64,000 nucleotides of DNA, taken from NCBI RefSeq assembly GCF_009193295.2, contig NZ_CP059973.1, forward strand, positions 4,340,001 to 4,404,000, written 5' to 3'. The position numbers and the translations under genes are program-made. This document shows, one piece after another, positions 46,027 through 55,363 of the stretch (position 1 is its first letter; each line of letters opens with the position of its first letter). Below the pieces are notes generated by a model. The model was given only the letters and a program-made list of their open reading frames with translations. It made no database searches and was not told the origin of the DNA. Source of the stretch: Bacteroides luhongzhouii (GTDB lineage: Bacteria > Bacteroidota > Bacteroidia > Bacteroidales > Bacteroidaceae).

Positions 46027-46064
46027 ACACATTTCGCCCTTGATTTCTAATACTTTATCGTTTT

Positions 46065-47021
46065 TTATCTACCTAAACGAAAGTTCCTAATGTAAGATAA
46101 ATTCCCTTTATTTACCTCTGTACGTTCTCTTAGCTCAAACCCCTTCAAATAGATTTGCGTGGTTTTTATAGATTTATGTCCCAATGATTCACTAATCATT
46201 TCAATTGGAACTCCACGATACTTGGCTGTCGTTGCCCAAGAATGGCGGAGCGTGTAAGAAGAGACGGGAGAATTCAACCGCAGAGCTCTCGCCAAATCTT
46301 TCAAACGATTATTAAATCTCCGAAGAGCAGACTGATATTCACGGTATGCCCTTTCATCCCTCCGTTTCTTGTTACTGCAAAGTATATCAAACAGATAGTC
46401 AGGACAATCGGGAATGGGTTCCTTATTACTCCGGAGCTGATTAATCATTCCCTTGGCGGTGTCCAATATTTCGACGCTCATAGGAGTTTTCGTTTTGATT
46501 CGATTATAACGTAATACACTCTGATCTAAAGCTGATTTTTCCAAATGCGCTAAATCAGCGAATGACATTCCACAAAACTGGAACATTAAGGCGGCAATTG
46601 TTTGGGTACGACGTAAACGCTCCGATTTAGGATCTTCATACAAAAGTTTGTGCAATTCACCGGCAGGCAAAGCTTTCTTCTGCCGGACATCCACGCCTGT
46701 ATAGACATCATGAAATAATCGGGGAACATAAGGAGCACTCCCCGCTTCTACTCCCCGATTGTAAATACTACGAAGCATACGCATATACGTAGAAATCGTA
46801 TTAGGCTTCAAACCACACTCATAAAGATACTGGCCATAACGTCGTAAACGTTCTTTGGTGACCTGTCTGAACGACATATTCAACGTACCACAAAACTTAC
46901 TGAAGGAATAAAGGGCATTCTTATAGACATGAGCCGTAGAATAGCGCCCCTCCTTTCGTAAACGATTGATGTAGTTCTCCCCACATCGACTAAATCCATT
47001 TTTATTCATCATTTGCATCAC
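46065..47021 (-). CDS. Tyrosine site-specific recombinase (capsule promoter invertase)
   Basis: A 318-residue phage-integrase-family protein. A SAM-like core-binding domain (about residues 10-105) precedes the catalytic domain. Of the usual R-K-H-R-H-Y set, Lys (in IKTKTPM), Arg (YTLRHSWAT), His (LGHKS) and the Tyr nucleophile (TTQIYLK) are clear. The first Arg position reads FCGMSFADL (Cys) and the first His is Tyr, as in other Bacteroides recombinases. It sits immediately beside the inverted repeats, so it very likely inverts them. A start two or three codons later (MMNK, MNK) is possible. Confidence 0.93.
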   Translation of the reverse strand: MMQMMNKNGFSRCGENYINRLRKEGRYSTAHVYKNALYSFSKFCGTLNMSFRQVTKERLRRYGQYLYECGLKPNTISTYMRMLRSIYNRGVEAGSAPYVPRLFHDVYTGVDVRQKKALPAGELHKLLYEDPKSERLRRTQTIAALMFQFCGMSFADLAHLEKSALDQSVLRYNRIKTKTPMSVEILDTAKGMINQLRSNKEPIPDCPDYLFDILCSNKKRRDERAYREYQSALRRFNNRLKDLARALRLNSPVSSYTLRHSWATTAKYRGVPIEMISESLGHKSIKTTQIYLKGFELRERTEVNKGNLSYIRNFRLGR

Positions 47022-47150
47022 TAGTTATTTTTTTTATATATATACTATTTGGCGAGCGACAAAAGAACAAATCTTTTTGCAGGTTCAATTTCACTTTCCA
47101 GATATTATTCCCTAATTAACATTCATTAATATTGCAAAAATTAACTAATT

Positions 47151-47561
47151 ATGAGCAGTAAAAAATCTAAAAAAGGCAGTAAAAGCGACAAAGCAAAAAG
47201 AAATGTTCAAACAATGGAAAAAGCCCCTGAAAGGCATTCAAAGGAAGAAATCATCAGTGAAGAAGAGCTGGAAAACAGAATAGCAATCAGTGGAGATATC
47301 CGCCTTTATCTCACCATGCATTTGAGAATCTTTATCGATGGATATTTCCACCATCCTAAGAAAAAAAAGCTGATAAATCTAGCCCAATATATCTATGACC
47401 AAAAAGTATTATACATTCACAAGCATGGCGGATATAAGTTGATGGAACTTAGCAGTATACATGCTGAATTGGCAGCGTTGAAAAAGTCTGTTGAAGAAGA
47501 ATATATGAAAGAGAAAAAGGAAAAAAGAGAACAGGCTGAAAAGCTTAAAAGCAAGTACTAA
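47151..47561 (+). CDS. Small basic hypothetical protein with coiled-coil ends
   Basis: A 136-residue protein I do not recognise. It has a Lys/Ser-rich N-terminus (about residues 1-25), a central helical part (ENRIAISGDIRLYLTMHLRIFIDGYFHHPKKKKLINLAQYIYDQKVLYIHKHGGYKLMEL) and a charged C-terminal coiled coil (SVEEEYMKEKKEKREQAEKLKSKY). No signal peptide or membrane helix. Its overall charge suggests nucleic-acid binding, but that is only inference. It is transcribed divergently from the recombinase. Confidence 0.7.
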   Translation: MSSKKSKKGSKSDKAKRNVQTMEKAPERHSKEEIISEEELENRIAISGDIRLYLTMHLRIFIDGYFHHPKKKKLINLAQYIYDQKVLYIHKHGGYKLMELSSIHAELAALKKSVEEEYMKEKKEKREQAEKLKSKY

Positions 47562-47571
47562 GAAAAAAATA

Positions 47572-47676
47572 ATGGGACAGTTGAAATATATGGCTTACCT
47601 TCGCCGCCGTTTTCAACCGGTTGGAAAACAACAAGAATTTCTCTCAAAAAATAGTGACGGTATGCTGTTGTCATAG
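47572..47676 (+). CDS. Possible 34-residue peptide ending in a long inverted repeat
   Basis: A short ORF (MGQLKYMAYLRRRFQPVGKQ..., 34 codons) starts 10 bp after the preceding gene and terminates inside the left arm of the 35-bp inverted repeat. It is basic with no recognisable domain. There is little evidence beyond spacing, so it may be a chance ORF. Confidence 0.3.
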   Translation: MGQLKYMAYLRRRFQPVGKQQEFLSKNSDGMLLS

Positions 47677-47729
47677 CGTCACTATAATGAAAGGATAGTA
47701 ACGCTATGACAACAGCATACCGTCACTAT
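47651..47729. repeat. Near-perfect 35-bp inverted repeat with a 9-bp loop
   Basis: The arms 47651-47685 and 47695-47729 match at 34 of 35 positions around the loop AATGAAAGG. Each arm is also bounded by its own short dyad (ATAGTGACG...CGTCACTAT), so alternative folds exist. It sits between the small genes and is too GC-balanced and T-poor at its end to be a classic terminator. Confidence 0.85.
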
Positions 47730-47790
47730 CCGACAGGGGATATTTACGTTTAAATAAAAACTTAATTTTTCAATCAAAAAACAAAAGAAA

Positions 47791-48135
47791 ATGAGACAAA
47801 AAATCAAGAAAGGCAAGTTGGAAGCTTGCAAATTGGTATGGAAAAAACGTATTACTGCCGAAAAGGGGATTTCGGATAAATGTGCGGAGAGAATTGTACA
47901 AGAGTGCATTAAACTAATAGAACGCATGTTGTATGGAAATGCAATGATAGCTTTTCACAAACAGGATGGTACGTTCTGCCTGGAAAGGGGAACACTGGTA
48001 GGATATGAAAAATTCTTTCATAGAGAATTCAATATCACAGCAAAACAAGAGTCTATTGTCTATTGGAGTGAAGAACAAAAAGGATGGAGAAGATTCATGA
48101 TCGGAAACCTGATGGAGTGGAAAGCGATTGTATAA
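47791..48135 (+). CDS. Small protein with WYL_2/DUF2693-like C-terminus
   Basis: A 114-residue protein. The second half (MIAFHKQDGTFCLERGTLVGYEKFF...IVYWSEEQKGWRRFMIGNLMEW) matches the pattern of the SH3-barrel-like WYL_2 (DUF2693) domain, which in Bacteroides occurs in small proteins of mobile elements and prophages. The N-terminal half is a basic helix. No function is established. It is probably co-transcribed with the next gene, 23 bp away. Confidence 0.6.
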   Translation: MRQKIKKGKLEACKLVWKKRITAEKGISDKCAERIVQECIKLIERMLYGNAMIAFHKQDGTFCLERGTLVGYEKFFHREFNITAKQESIVYWSEEQKGWRRFMIGNLMEWKAIV

Positions 48136-48158
48136 TTTATAATGAAAAATATTGAACT

Positions 48159-48938
48159 ATGAATATGATTAATAAAGGGATACCTTACTTCCCGACACCG
48201 GCAAACTTTTTTGACGAAGAGGTTATGGAGTTATTAGAAGCTAAATTTGGAGTGTTAGCTTCTTATATGGTCATGAGATTGCTTTGCAAAATCTATAAAG
48301 AGGGATATTACATTTCTTGGGGAAAAGAGCAAAACCTGATTTTCGTCCGCAAAGTAGGCGGCGGGATTAAAGAGGATATGATGGAAAAAATTGTCGATCT
48401 GTTATTGGAAAAAGGATTTTTCCATAAGGAAACATACGAGAAACACGGTATACTCACTTCGGAACAGATTCAAAGAGTGTGGTTCGAAGCTACGACACGA
48501 AGAAAAATAGATTTCTCACAACTACCTTATTTATTAGAGGCCAAACAGAGAAAAAGGATACACAAGGATGAGTTGAACAAGGAAAATGCTAACATTTTTC
48601 CAACTCAAGAGGAGGTGAGTTCAGAAAATGCAGACATTTCTCGACAAACTAAACTAAAGGAAACTAAACTAAATACTGAAGAAGAAGAAATAAGCGATGC
48701 TTCGTTTGAAATTCCGGGGTATGCATACAATCAGGCCACACACAACATGAACGGACTGATAGAAAGTCTGGAACACCACAAAGTGACTAATTCGGAAGAG
48801 AAGCAGGCAATTCTCCGGCTATCGGATTATGGCAAGAAAGGCACCCTGGTGTGGAGACTACTCTCCAATACGACCTGGAGCAAAATAGGAGCACCGGGAA
48901 AATACATCATTGCGGCGTTAGCTAGCGGACGGAAATAA
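48159..48938 (+). CDS. DUF4373 (Lin1244/Lin1753-like) domain protein
   Basis: A 259-residue protein whose first 130 residues ([50 protein letters not shown]...[23 protein letters not shown]) are the DUF4373/Lin1244-like domain, a DnaD-like winged-helix module seen in phage and plasmid replication proteins. A variable acidic linker follows (about 140-185), then a C-terminal helical part ([19 protein letters not shown]). In Bacteroides such genes occur near capsule loci and integrases. It may be a remnant replication initiator of a mobile element; that is inference. It ends the small accessory cluster. Confidence 0.78.
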   Translation: MNMINKGIPYFPTPANFFDEEVMELLEAKFGVLASYMVMRLLCKIYKEGYYISWGKEQNLIFVRKVGGGIKEDMMEKIVDLLLEKGFFHKETYEKHGILTSEQIQRVWFEATTRRKIDFSQLPYLLEAKQRKRIHKDELNKENANIFPTQEEVSSENADISRQTKLKETKLNTEEEEISDASFEIPGYAYNQATHNMNGLIESLEHHKVTNSEEKQAILRLSDYGKKGTLVWRLLSNTTWSKIGAPGKYIIAALASGRK

Positions 48939-48962
48939 ACCGACTGATAAAAAGCTGATAAA

Positions 48963-49007
48963 AAAGGTACGAAAAATCTGTGCTTTTCACAAATTCTTCG
49001 TACCTTT
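48963..49007 (+). promoter_or_regulatory. Hairpin overlapping the likely pyrB promoter
   Basis: The 11-bp stem AAAGGTACGAA (48963-48973) / TTCGTACCTTT (48997-49007) lies 43 bp before pyrB. The right arm contains TACCTTTA, one base from the -7 consensus, so the hairpin either terminates the DUF4373 transcript or overlays the pyrB promoter. Confidence 0.5.
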
Positions 49008-49050
49008 ACGCTCCGGTAAAACAAGTTCTATCCACATAAAAGATAACAAA

Positions 49051-49992
49051 ATGGAAAACAGAAGTTTAGTAACCATTGCCGAACATTCTAAAGAAAAAAT
49101 CCTCTACATGCTCGAAATGGCGAAGCAGTTTGAAATGAACCCTAATCGCCGGTTATTACAAGGAAAGGTAGTAGCAACCCTGTTCTTCGAACCTTCCACC
49201 CGTACCCGCTTGAGTTTTGAAACAGCTGCCAACCGTCTGGGTGCACGAGTAATCGGATTTTCGGACCCCAAGGCTACCAGCTCTTCCAAAGGGGAAACAC
49301 TTAAAGACACGATCATGATGGTGAGCAACTATGCAGATATTATCGTCATGCGACACTATCTCGAAGGAGCTGCACGGTATGCAAGCGAAGTGGCACCGGT
49401 GCCTATTGTCAACGCTGGTGACGGAGCCAACCAACACCCGTCACAGACGATGCTCGATCTTTACTCTATCTACAAGACGCAAGGAACGCTGGAAAATCTG
49501 AATATTTTCCTGGTGGGTGACTTGAAATACGGCCGCACCGTACATTCATTGCTGATGGCTATGCGCCACTTCAATCCGACTTTCCACTTCATCGCTCCCG
49601 AGGAATTGAAAATGCCGGAAGAATACAAACTTTACTGTAAAACGCACCAAATAAAATACGTTGAACATACGGACTTTTCCGAAGAGGTTATCGCTGACGC
49701 CGATATTCTGTATATGACCCGTGTACAACGCGAACGTTTCACTGATCTGATGGAATATGAACGGGTGAAGAATGTATATATTCTACGTAACAAAATGTTG
49801 GAGAATACACGTCCGAACCTGCGTATCCTGCACCCGCTTCCCCGTGTCAACGAAATTGCTTACGATGTAGATGACAACCCGAAAGCATATTATTTCCAAC
49901 AGGCGCAAAACGGTCTGTATGCCCGCGAAGCAATTCTTTGCGATGTATTAGGTATCACATTAGATGACGTTAAAAACGATATTTTATTATGA
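49051..49992 (+). CDS. pyrB: Aspartate carbamoyltransferase catalytic subunit
   Basis: A 313-residue ATCase catalytic chain. The carbamoyl phosphate site [12 protein letters not shown], the KGETLKDT loop, the [20 protein letters not shown] block and the aspartate site '[28 protein letters not shown]' are all present. It catalyses the first committed step of pyrimidine synthesis. It overlaps pyrI by four bases, giving the catalytic-regulatory pair of the class B enzyme. Full length. Confidence 0.98.
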   Translation: MENRSLVTIAEHSKEKILYMLEMAKQFEMNPNRRLLQGKVVATLFFEPSTRTRLSFETAANRLGARVIGFSDPKATSSSKGETLKDTIMMVSNYADIIVMRHYLEGAARYASEVAPVPIVNAGDGANQHPSQTMLDLYSIYKTQGTLENLNIFLVGDLKYGRTVHSLLMAMRHFNPTFHFIAPEELKMPEEYKLYCKTHQIKYVEHTDFSEEVIADADILYMTRVQRERFTDLMEYERVKNVYILRNKMLENTRPNLRILHPLPRVNEIAYDVDDNPKAYYFQQAQNGLYAREAILCDVLGITLDDVKNDILL

Positions 49993-50450
49993 GCGAAAAT
50001 AAACAAGCATTGCAAGTAGCTGCCCTGAAAAACGGGACAGTGATTGACCATATCCCATCTGAAAAGCTCTTCACCGTAGTGCAACTGCTCGGTGTGGAAC
50101 AAATGACAAGCAATATCACAATCGGATTCAACCTCGACAGCAAAAAGCTGGGCAAAAAAGGAATCATCAAAATCGCAGATAAATTCTTTTGTGACGAAGA
50201 GATCAACCGTATTTCGGTAGTGGCACCGCACGTCAAACTGAACATTATCCGCGATTACGAGGTAGTGGAAAAGAAAGAGGTAAAAATGCCGGATACACTT
50301 CATGGCATCGTGAAATGTGCCAATCCGAAATGTATCACCAACAATGAACCGATGAACACCATCTTTCATGTGATAGATAAGGATAATTGCATCGTGAAAT
50401 GCCATTATTGCGAGAAAGAGCAGAAACGTGAAGAGATTACGATCATTTAA
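49989..50450 (+). CDS. pyrI: Aspartate carbamoyltransferase regulatory subunit
   Basis: A 153-residue regulatory chain. An N-terminal allosteric nucleotide-binding domain ([27 protein letters not shown]) is followed by a C-terminal zinc domain with the four cysteines in CANPKC and CHYC separated by about 30 residues. It binds CTP/ATP and controls PyrB. Translationally coupled to pyrB by the 4-base overlap. Confidence 0.97.
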   Translation: MSENKQALQVAALKNGTVIDHIPSEKLFTVVQLLGVEQMTSNITIGFNLDSKKLGKKGIIKIADKFFCDEEINRISVVAPHVKLNIIRDYEVVEKKEVKMPDTLHGIVKCANPKCITNNEPMNTIFHVIDKDNCIVKCHYCEKEQKREEITII

Positions 50451-50480
50451 ATTAGACAATCATTTAAATGATTGTCTAAT
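50451..50480. repeat. Perfect 30-bp palindrome between pyrI and the flavin-reductase gene
   Basis: ATTAGACAATCATTT followed directly by its exact complement AAATGATTGTCTAAT, starting at the pyrI stop. It ends in TCGTAAATTAA, the same sequence that ends the aspD hairpin (58725-58798). It may act as an intercistronic RNA stem or be a dispersed repeat. Confidence 0.8.
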
Positions 50481-50494
50481 CGTAAATTAAAAAT

Positions 50495-51064
50495 ATGAAA
50501 CAGGACTGGAAACCAGGAACGATGATTTATCCGCTGCCGGCTGTACTGGTCAGTTGCGGAAAGGAAGAAAGCGAATATAATATTATCACTGTAGCATGGA
50601 CGGGTACGATTTGCACGAACCCGCCTATGTGTTATATATCCGTACGTCCGGAACGCCATTCTTATGATATTATCAAAAAGAACATGGAGTTTGTCATCAA
50701 CCTGACAACCAAAGACATGGCTTTTGCCACCGACTGGTGCGGAGTTCGTTCGGGACGTGATTATCATAAATTCGAAGAGATGAAACTGACACCCGGACAG
50801 TGTACGGTGGTCAGCGCACCGCTGATTGAGGAATCACCTCTTTGCATTGAATGTCGTGTAAAAGAAATCATCTCTCTTGGTTCACACGATATGTTTATTG
50901 CCAATGTGGTAAATGTGCGTGCCGACGACCGGAACCTGAACCCCGAAACCGGAAAGCTGGAACTGGCAGAAGCCAATCCGCTGGTATATGTGCACGGAGG
51001 ATATTACAATTTAGGAGAGAAAATAGGTAAGTTCGGCTGGAGTGTAGAAAAGAAAAAATCATAA
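50495..51064 (+). CDS. Flavin reductase-like protein
   Basis: A 189-residue FMN-binding split-barrel protein of the flavin_reductase family: the GTMIYPLPAVLVSCGKEESEYNIITVAWTGTICTNPPMCYISVRPERHSYDII pattern is characteristic, as are 'FVINLTTKDMAFATDWCGVRSGRDYHKF' and 'HDMFIANVVNVRAD'. It likely binds FMN as a dimer; whether it reduces free flavin or transfers electrons to a partner is unknown. It lies in the pyrBI-glyA region, 16 bp before the PorT-like gene. Confidence 0.9.
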   Translation: MKQDWKPGTMIYPLPAVLVSCGKEESEYNIITVAWTGTICTNPPMCYISVRPERHSYDIIKKNMEFVINLTTKDMAFATDWCGVRSGRDYHKFEEMKLTPGQCTVVSAPLIEESPLCIECRVKEIISLGSHDMFIANVVNVRADDRNLNPETGKLELAEANPLVYVHGGYYNLGEKIGKFGWSVEKKKS

Positions 51065-51080
51065 AAGGAACGACACTGTC

Positions 51081-51821
51081 ATGGATATGCTGCGTAAATA
51101 CATTCTTCTCGGTTTAATAGTTGTAGCCGGCAGCCCGGTTGCCGGCCAGAATTATAACGCAGACAGAGTAGACCGTCCCAACACAAAAAAAATAAATGTC
51201 GGTATCAAGGCGGGGTTCAACTCTTCCATGTTTATGGTATCTGAACTAAAAATTAAAGATGTAACCATTGATGAGGTGCAAAATAACTACAAGATAGGTT
51301 ATTTCGGTGCCCTCTTCATGCGCATCAACATGAAAAAGCATTTCATTCAGCCCGAAGTGTCGTATAATGTAAGCAAATGTGAGATTACTTTTGACAAACT
51401 CGGTTCCCAGCATCCTGCCATCGAGCCTGATTACGCTTCGGTGCAATCAGTGTTGCACAGTGTCGATTTTCCCGTTCTATATGGATATAATGTGGTGAAA
51501 AAAGGGCCTTACGGAATGTCAATCTTCGCAGGTCCAAAGCTTCGCTACCTATGGGGAAAGCACAATGAAATCACTTTTAAGAACTTCGATCAGAAAGGTA
51601 TCCACGAAAAGTTGTATCCGTTCAATGTCAGCGCAGTGATTGGCGTAGGTGTCAACATCTCGCGTATCTTCTTCGATTTCCGCTACGAACAAGGCATAGG
51701 AAACATCTCCAAGTCTATTATTTATGACAATATCAACTCTGATGGCAGTACGGGTGTGAGCCATATTATTTTCCGCCGCCGTGACAGCGCGTTAAGTTTT
51801 TCATTGGGATTCATTCTTTAA
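51081..51821 (+). CDS. PorT-like outer-membrane beta-barrel protein
   Basis: A 246-residue protein with a signal peptide (LRKYILLGLIVVAGSPVAG) and the alternating-strand pattern of the Bacteroidetes outer-membrane barrel family (PorT/OMP_b-brl_2): KINVGIKAGFNSSMFM, KIGYFGALFMRINMKKHFIQPEVSYNVS, YGMSIFAGPKLRYLWG, INISRIFFDFRYEQGIG and a C-terminal strand ending in an aromatic (ALSFSLGFIL). It is probably an 8-strand barrel in the outer membrane with unknown cargo or partner. Terminal gene of the transcript. Confidence 0.85.
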   Translation: MDMLRKYILLGLIVVAGSPVAGQNYNADRVDRPNTKKINVGIKAGFNSSMFMVSELKIKDVTIDEVQNNYKIGYFGALFMRINMKKHFIQPEVSYNVSKCEITFDKLGSQHPAIEPDYASVQSVLHSVDFPVLYGYNVVKKGPYGMSIFAGPKLRYLWGKHNEITFKNFDQKGIHEKLYPFNVSAVIGVGVNISRIFFDFRYEQGIGNISKSIIYDNINSDGSTGVSHIIFRRRDSALSFSLGFIL

Positions 51822-51894
51822 AATAAAATATCATTAAATCCCGCTTTTTACTAACATTTTTCTTGTAGTTCCTTCATTCTTTATTTATTTTCAT

Positions 51895-51902
51895 TAACTT
51901 TG
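51895..51902 (+). promoter_or_regulatory. -7 element (TAACTTTG) for glyA
   Basis: A match to TAnnTTTG 52 bp before the glyA start. The -33 is weak. Confidence 0.55.
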
Positions 51903-51954
51903 TGCGCTTAAAATAGGTATCTCGAATTAGAAATTTAATCTTACTTATAAAAGA

Positions 51955-53235
51955 ATGAAAAGAGACGACTTAATTTTCGACATCATCGAAAAAGAGCATC
52001 AACGTCAGTTGAAAGGAATCGAGCTGATTGCATCAGAAAACTTTGTGAGTGACCAGGTAATGCAGGCAATGGGTTCTTGCCTGACTAACAAGTACGCAGA
52101 AGGTTATCCCGGCAAACGTTACTATGGAGGTTGCGAAGTAGTAGACCAAAGCGAACAAATCGCCATCGACCGCCTGAAAGAAATTTTCGGTGCCGAATGG
52201 GCAAATGTACAGCCACACTCGGGAGCACAAGCTAATGCTGCTGTTTTCCTCGCTGTTCTGAATCCGGGCGACAAATTCATGGGATTAAATCTGGCACACG
52301 GCGGACATCTGTCTCATGGTTCATTAGTGAACACTTCCGGTATCATCTATACTCCTTGCGAATATAACCTGAATAAAGAAACAGGACGCGTTGATTACGA
52401 CCAGATGGAAGAAGTCGCTCTGCGTGAGAAACCAAAAATGATTATCGGTGGTGGTTCTGCATACTCTCGTGAATGGGATTACAAACGTATGCGTGAGATC
52501 GCTGACAAAGTAGGCGCTATCCTGATGATTGATATGGCTCACCCTGCCGGTCTGATCGCTGCCGGAGTGCTCGAAAATCCGGTTAAATACGCACATATCG
52601 TCACTTCTACTACACATAAAACACTTCGCGGACCTCGTGGTGGTGTCATCATGATGGGCAAGGATTTCCCCAATCCATGGGGTAAGACAACTCCGAAGGG
52701 TGAGATCAAGATGATGTCTCAATTACTGGATTCTGCCGTTTTCCCGGGTATCCAAGGCGGACCGCTGGAACATGTAATTGCTGCTAAAGCAGTTGCTTTC
52801 GGTGAAATCCTGCAACCTGAATTTAAGGAATATGCTAAACAAGTACAAAAGAATGCTGCCGTACTTGCACAGGCTTTGATTGACCGTGGCTTTACAATCG
52901 TTTCCGGTGGTACAGACAACCACTCTATGTTGGTCGACCTGCGTAGCAAATATCCTGATCTGACAGGTAAAGTGGCAGAAAAAGCATTGGTTTCTGCTGA
53001 TATTACCGTTAACAAGAACATGGTTCCGTTCGACAGCCGTTCGGCTTTCCAGACTTCCGGTATCCGCTTGGGTACTCCTGCCATCACTACTCGTGGTGCG
53101 AAAGAAGACTTGATGATTGAAATTGCTGAAATGATCGAGACAGTATTGTCTAACGTAGAAAATGAGGAAGTTATTGCACAAGTACGTGCACGTGTCAATG
53201 AGACAATGAAAAAATACCCTCTTTTCGCTTACTAA
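51955..53235 (+). CDS. glyA: Serine hydroxymethyltransferase
   Basis: A 426-residue fold-type I PLP enzyme, complete. Visible are the N-terminal [38 protein letters not shown], the cofactor-binding HSGAQAN and the internal-aldimine lysine in [15 protein letters not shown]. It exchanges serine and glycine with tetrahydrofolate, producing 5,10-methylene-THF. It is followed by a strong terminator and then, on the other strand, fhs, so the two one-carbon enzymes are convergent. Confidence 0.98.
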   Translation: MKRDDLIFDIIEKEHQRQLKGIELIASENFVSDQVMQAMGSCLTNKYAEGYPGKRYYGGCEVVDQSEQIAIDRLKEIFGAEWANVQPHSGAQANAAVFLAVLNPGDKFMGLNLAHGGHLSHGSLVNTSGIIYTPCEYNLNKETGRVDYDQMEEVALREKPKMIIGGGSAYSREWDYKRMREIADKVGAILMIDMAHPAGLIAAGVLENPVKYAHIVTSTTHKTLRGPRGGVIMMGKDFPNPWGKTTPKGEIKMMSQLLDSAVFPGIQGGPLEHVIAAKAVAFGEILQPEFKEYAKQVQKNAAVLAQALIDRGFTIVSGGTDNHSMLVDLRSKYPDLTGKVAEKALVSADITVNKNMVPFDSRSAFQTSGIRLGTPAITTRGAKEDLMIEIAEMIETVLSNVENEEVIAQVRARVNETMKKYPLFAY

Positions 53236-53288
53236 AACACAATTGTAAAGCTAGTAATTGTAAACTGTTAGTAGCTTATTTCCCATTT

Positions 53289-53326
53289 AAGGTCTGCTCT
53301 TCACGAAAGAAGCAGACCTTTTTTTA
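53289..53326 (+). terminator. Terminator of glyA
   Basis: A 10-bp stem (AAGGTCTGCT/AGCAGACCTT) with a run of T immediately after: a classic intrinsic terminator. Confidence 0.9.
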
Positions 53327-53435
53327 TTTATTAACGGTCCCCGTTCGAACCATCTATCCGGGATTTTGTTAACGAATAAAACCGTACAGTGTGTAAGAAG
53401 AGAAAACAGAAGCACACTGGACTCTATATACAGTC

Positions 53436-53477
53436 ATCCCCGTCTCTCCACATTCATTTTATAGGGAAAGACGGGGA
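53436..53477. terminator. Hairpin after fhs
   Basis: The stem ATCCCCGTCT/AGACGGGGAT with a 22-nt loop lies 49 bp past the fhs stop. It has no long T-run, so the terminator call is tentative. Confidence 0.5.
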
Positions 53478-53525
53478 TTTATTTCTACCGGCGTAGCGCC
53501 AGTACAAGTATTCTTTAAGGGTATA

Positions 53526-55193
53526 TCAGCTCAATCCTTCAATTTCTCCATCTACAACATCAATATACAATGCTTGCGGTTCTTTAGGCAATCCCGGCAT
53601 ACGAAGAATTTCTCCGGCAATGGCTACAATCATTTCAGCTCCATTATTGATTACAATATCTTTAATATGGAACTCGAAGTTGTTCACCGCACCATAAATC
53701 TTAGGATCGGCAGAGAATGAATACTGTGTTTTAGCAATACAAACCGGATAATGAGTGATTCCCATTTTCTCGATCAGTTTGATACGGTTGCGTGCAATAC
53801 TGCTATAAGTAATAACGCTGGCTCCGTAAATATTAGTAGCCACCTTTTCAATCTTCTGCTGTATATTATCTTCTTCCTTATATGTATAACGTAGAGGTTC
53901 GGACGGATTATTTTCGATTGTATCTACCACCAGACGAGCCATGTCTACTGCCCCCTCTCCTCCTTCACTGAACGCATTGTTGATGGCGAAACCGACTCCC
54001 AACTGTTCGCAATGCTCGCGCAACAATTCCATTTCTTCATCGGTGTCGGACGCAAACTTATTGAAAGCTACGATAATCGTCTGACCGAATGAACGAAGAT
54101 TACGAACGTGTTTGTCCAGATTACGCAATCCTTCTTTCAGTCCTTCCATATTCGGTTCTTTGATACGGTCGAGACTGACACCACCGTGCATCTTCAGTCC
54201 TTGCGCCGTAGCGACAATCACCGTGAGACGTGGTTGGAGTCCGCTCTTACGACATTTGATATTATAGAACTTCTCTGCACCGAGATCGGCACCGAATCCG
54301 GCTTCTGTAATCACATAATCACCGAAAGACATAGCCAGTTTAGTAGCCAGAATAGAGTTACAACCATGCGCAATATTAGCGAACGGACCGCCGTGTACAA
54401 AAGCTGCGGTTCCTTCGGTAGTCTGCACCAAATTAGGATGGATGGCATCTTTCAGCAACACAGTGATAGCTCCTGCCACTCCCAAATCTTTTACAGTAAA
54501 GGGTTGGTCTTCATAAGTGAAACCCAACAGGATATTTTCGATACGACGACGCAAATCACTCACATCTTTGGAAAGGCAAAGAATCGCCATAATCTCCGAA
54601 GCAGGAGTAATATCGAAACCGGACTCTTGGGTAATCCCGTTTGATTTGGGTCCGAGACCGACAACAATGCTGCGCAACGAACGGTCGTTTACGTCGAGCA
54701 CTCTCCGCCAAAGAATTTCTTTCAATCCGAAACCTTTTGCCTGATTCTGATAGAGATAATTATCGAGCAAAGCGGAAATCATGTTATGGGCAGAAGTGAT
54801 GGCATGAAAATCCCCTGTGAAATGGAGGTTAATCTTATCCATAGGAAGTACTTGTGCATATCCTCCGCCGGCCGCTCCTCCCTTCATACCGAAACAAGGA
54901 CCGAGAGACGGCTCACGAAGAGCGACAATCGCATTCTTTCCAATCTTATTCAGCCCCAGAGCAAGACCGATAGATACTGTAGTTTTACCAATGCCCGCTT
55001 TGGTTGCCGTAATAGCAGTGACCAGGATGAGATTGCTTTTCTTCACCTTCTCTTCATCGATCAGTTGTTCGGGAATCTTTGCGATATAGCGACCATAATT
55101 CTCCACTTCCTCGCGAGGGATCCCGATACATTCGGCAACTTGCTTTATCTTCTTCAGCTCAATGCTGCGAGCAATTTCTATGTCTGATTTCAT
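53526..55193 (-). CDS. fhs: Formate-tetrahydrofolate ligase
   Basis: A 555-residue N10-formyl-THF synthetase of normal length. The P-loop is [15 protein letters not shown] (usually AGEGKTT; here a conservative Ile), with [37 protein letters not shown] following, and the conserved [18 protein letters not shown] and [13 protein letters not shown] blocks. It activates formate with ATP for purines and methylene-THF. It is monocistronic, with minus-strand TACTTTTG (55227-55234) as the likely -7 element. Confidence 0.97.
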   Translation of the reverse strand: MKSDIEIARSIELKKIKQVAECIGIPREEVENYGRYIAKIPEQLIDEEKVKKSNLILVTAITATKAGIGKTTVSIGLALGLNKIGKNAIVALREPSLGPCFGMKGGAAGGGYAQVLPMDKINLHFTGDFHAITSAHNMISALLDNYLYQNQAKGFGLKEILWRRVLDVNDRSLRSIVVGLGPKSNGITQESGFDITPASEIMAILCLSKDVSDLRRRIENILLGFTYEDQPFTVKDLGVAGAITVLLKDAIHPNLVQTTEGTAAFVHGGPFANIAHGCNSILATKLAMSFGDYVITEAGFGADLGAEKFYNIKCRKSGLQPRLTVIVATAQGLKMHGGVSLDRIKEPNMEGLKEGLRNLDKHVRNLRSFGQTIIVAFNKFASDTDEEMELLREHCEQLGVGFAINNAFSEGGEGAVDMARLVVDTIENNPSEPLRYTYKEEDNIQQKIEKVATNIYGASVITYSSIARNRIKLIEKMGITHYPVCIAKTQYSFSADPKIYGAVNNFEFHIKDIVINNGAEMIVAIAGEILRMPGLPKEPQALYIDVVDGEIEGLS

Positions 55194-55226
55194 ACAGAAT
55201 ATGATTAGTTTTTATTTTTGAAAGAA

Positions 55227-55234
55227 CAAAAGTA
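55227..55234 (-). promoter_or_regulatory. -7 element (TACTTTTG) for fhs
   Basis: A minus-strand TAnnTTTG match 33 bp before the start. The remaining bases to 55363 are AT-rich, without an ORF. Confidence 0.5.
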
Positions 55235-55363
55235 TAACAAAAAAGCGAAATAGAGAAATTTAAAGTTCACCAGATATTTATATATCTATTTATTATAAAC
55301 ACTATAAACTCTTTTCACGCAATAACTGTTGTAAATGACATAACCTAAAACAACAACTTAATT

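Noticed and set aside
54108..54644. Plus-strand ORF of 178 codons opposite fhs
   Set aside because: It is a shadow frame of fhs, without domain similarity or a promoter.
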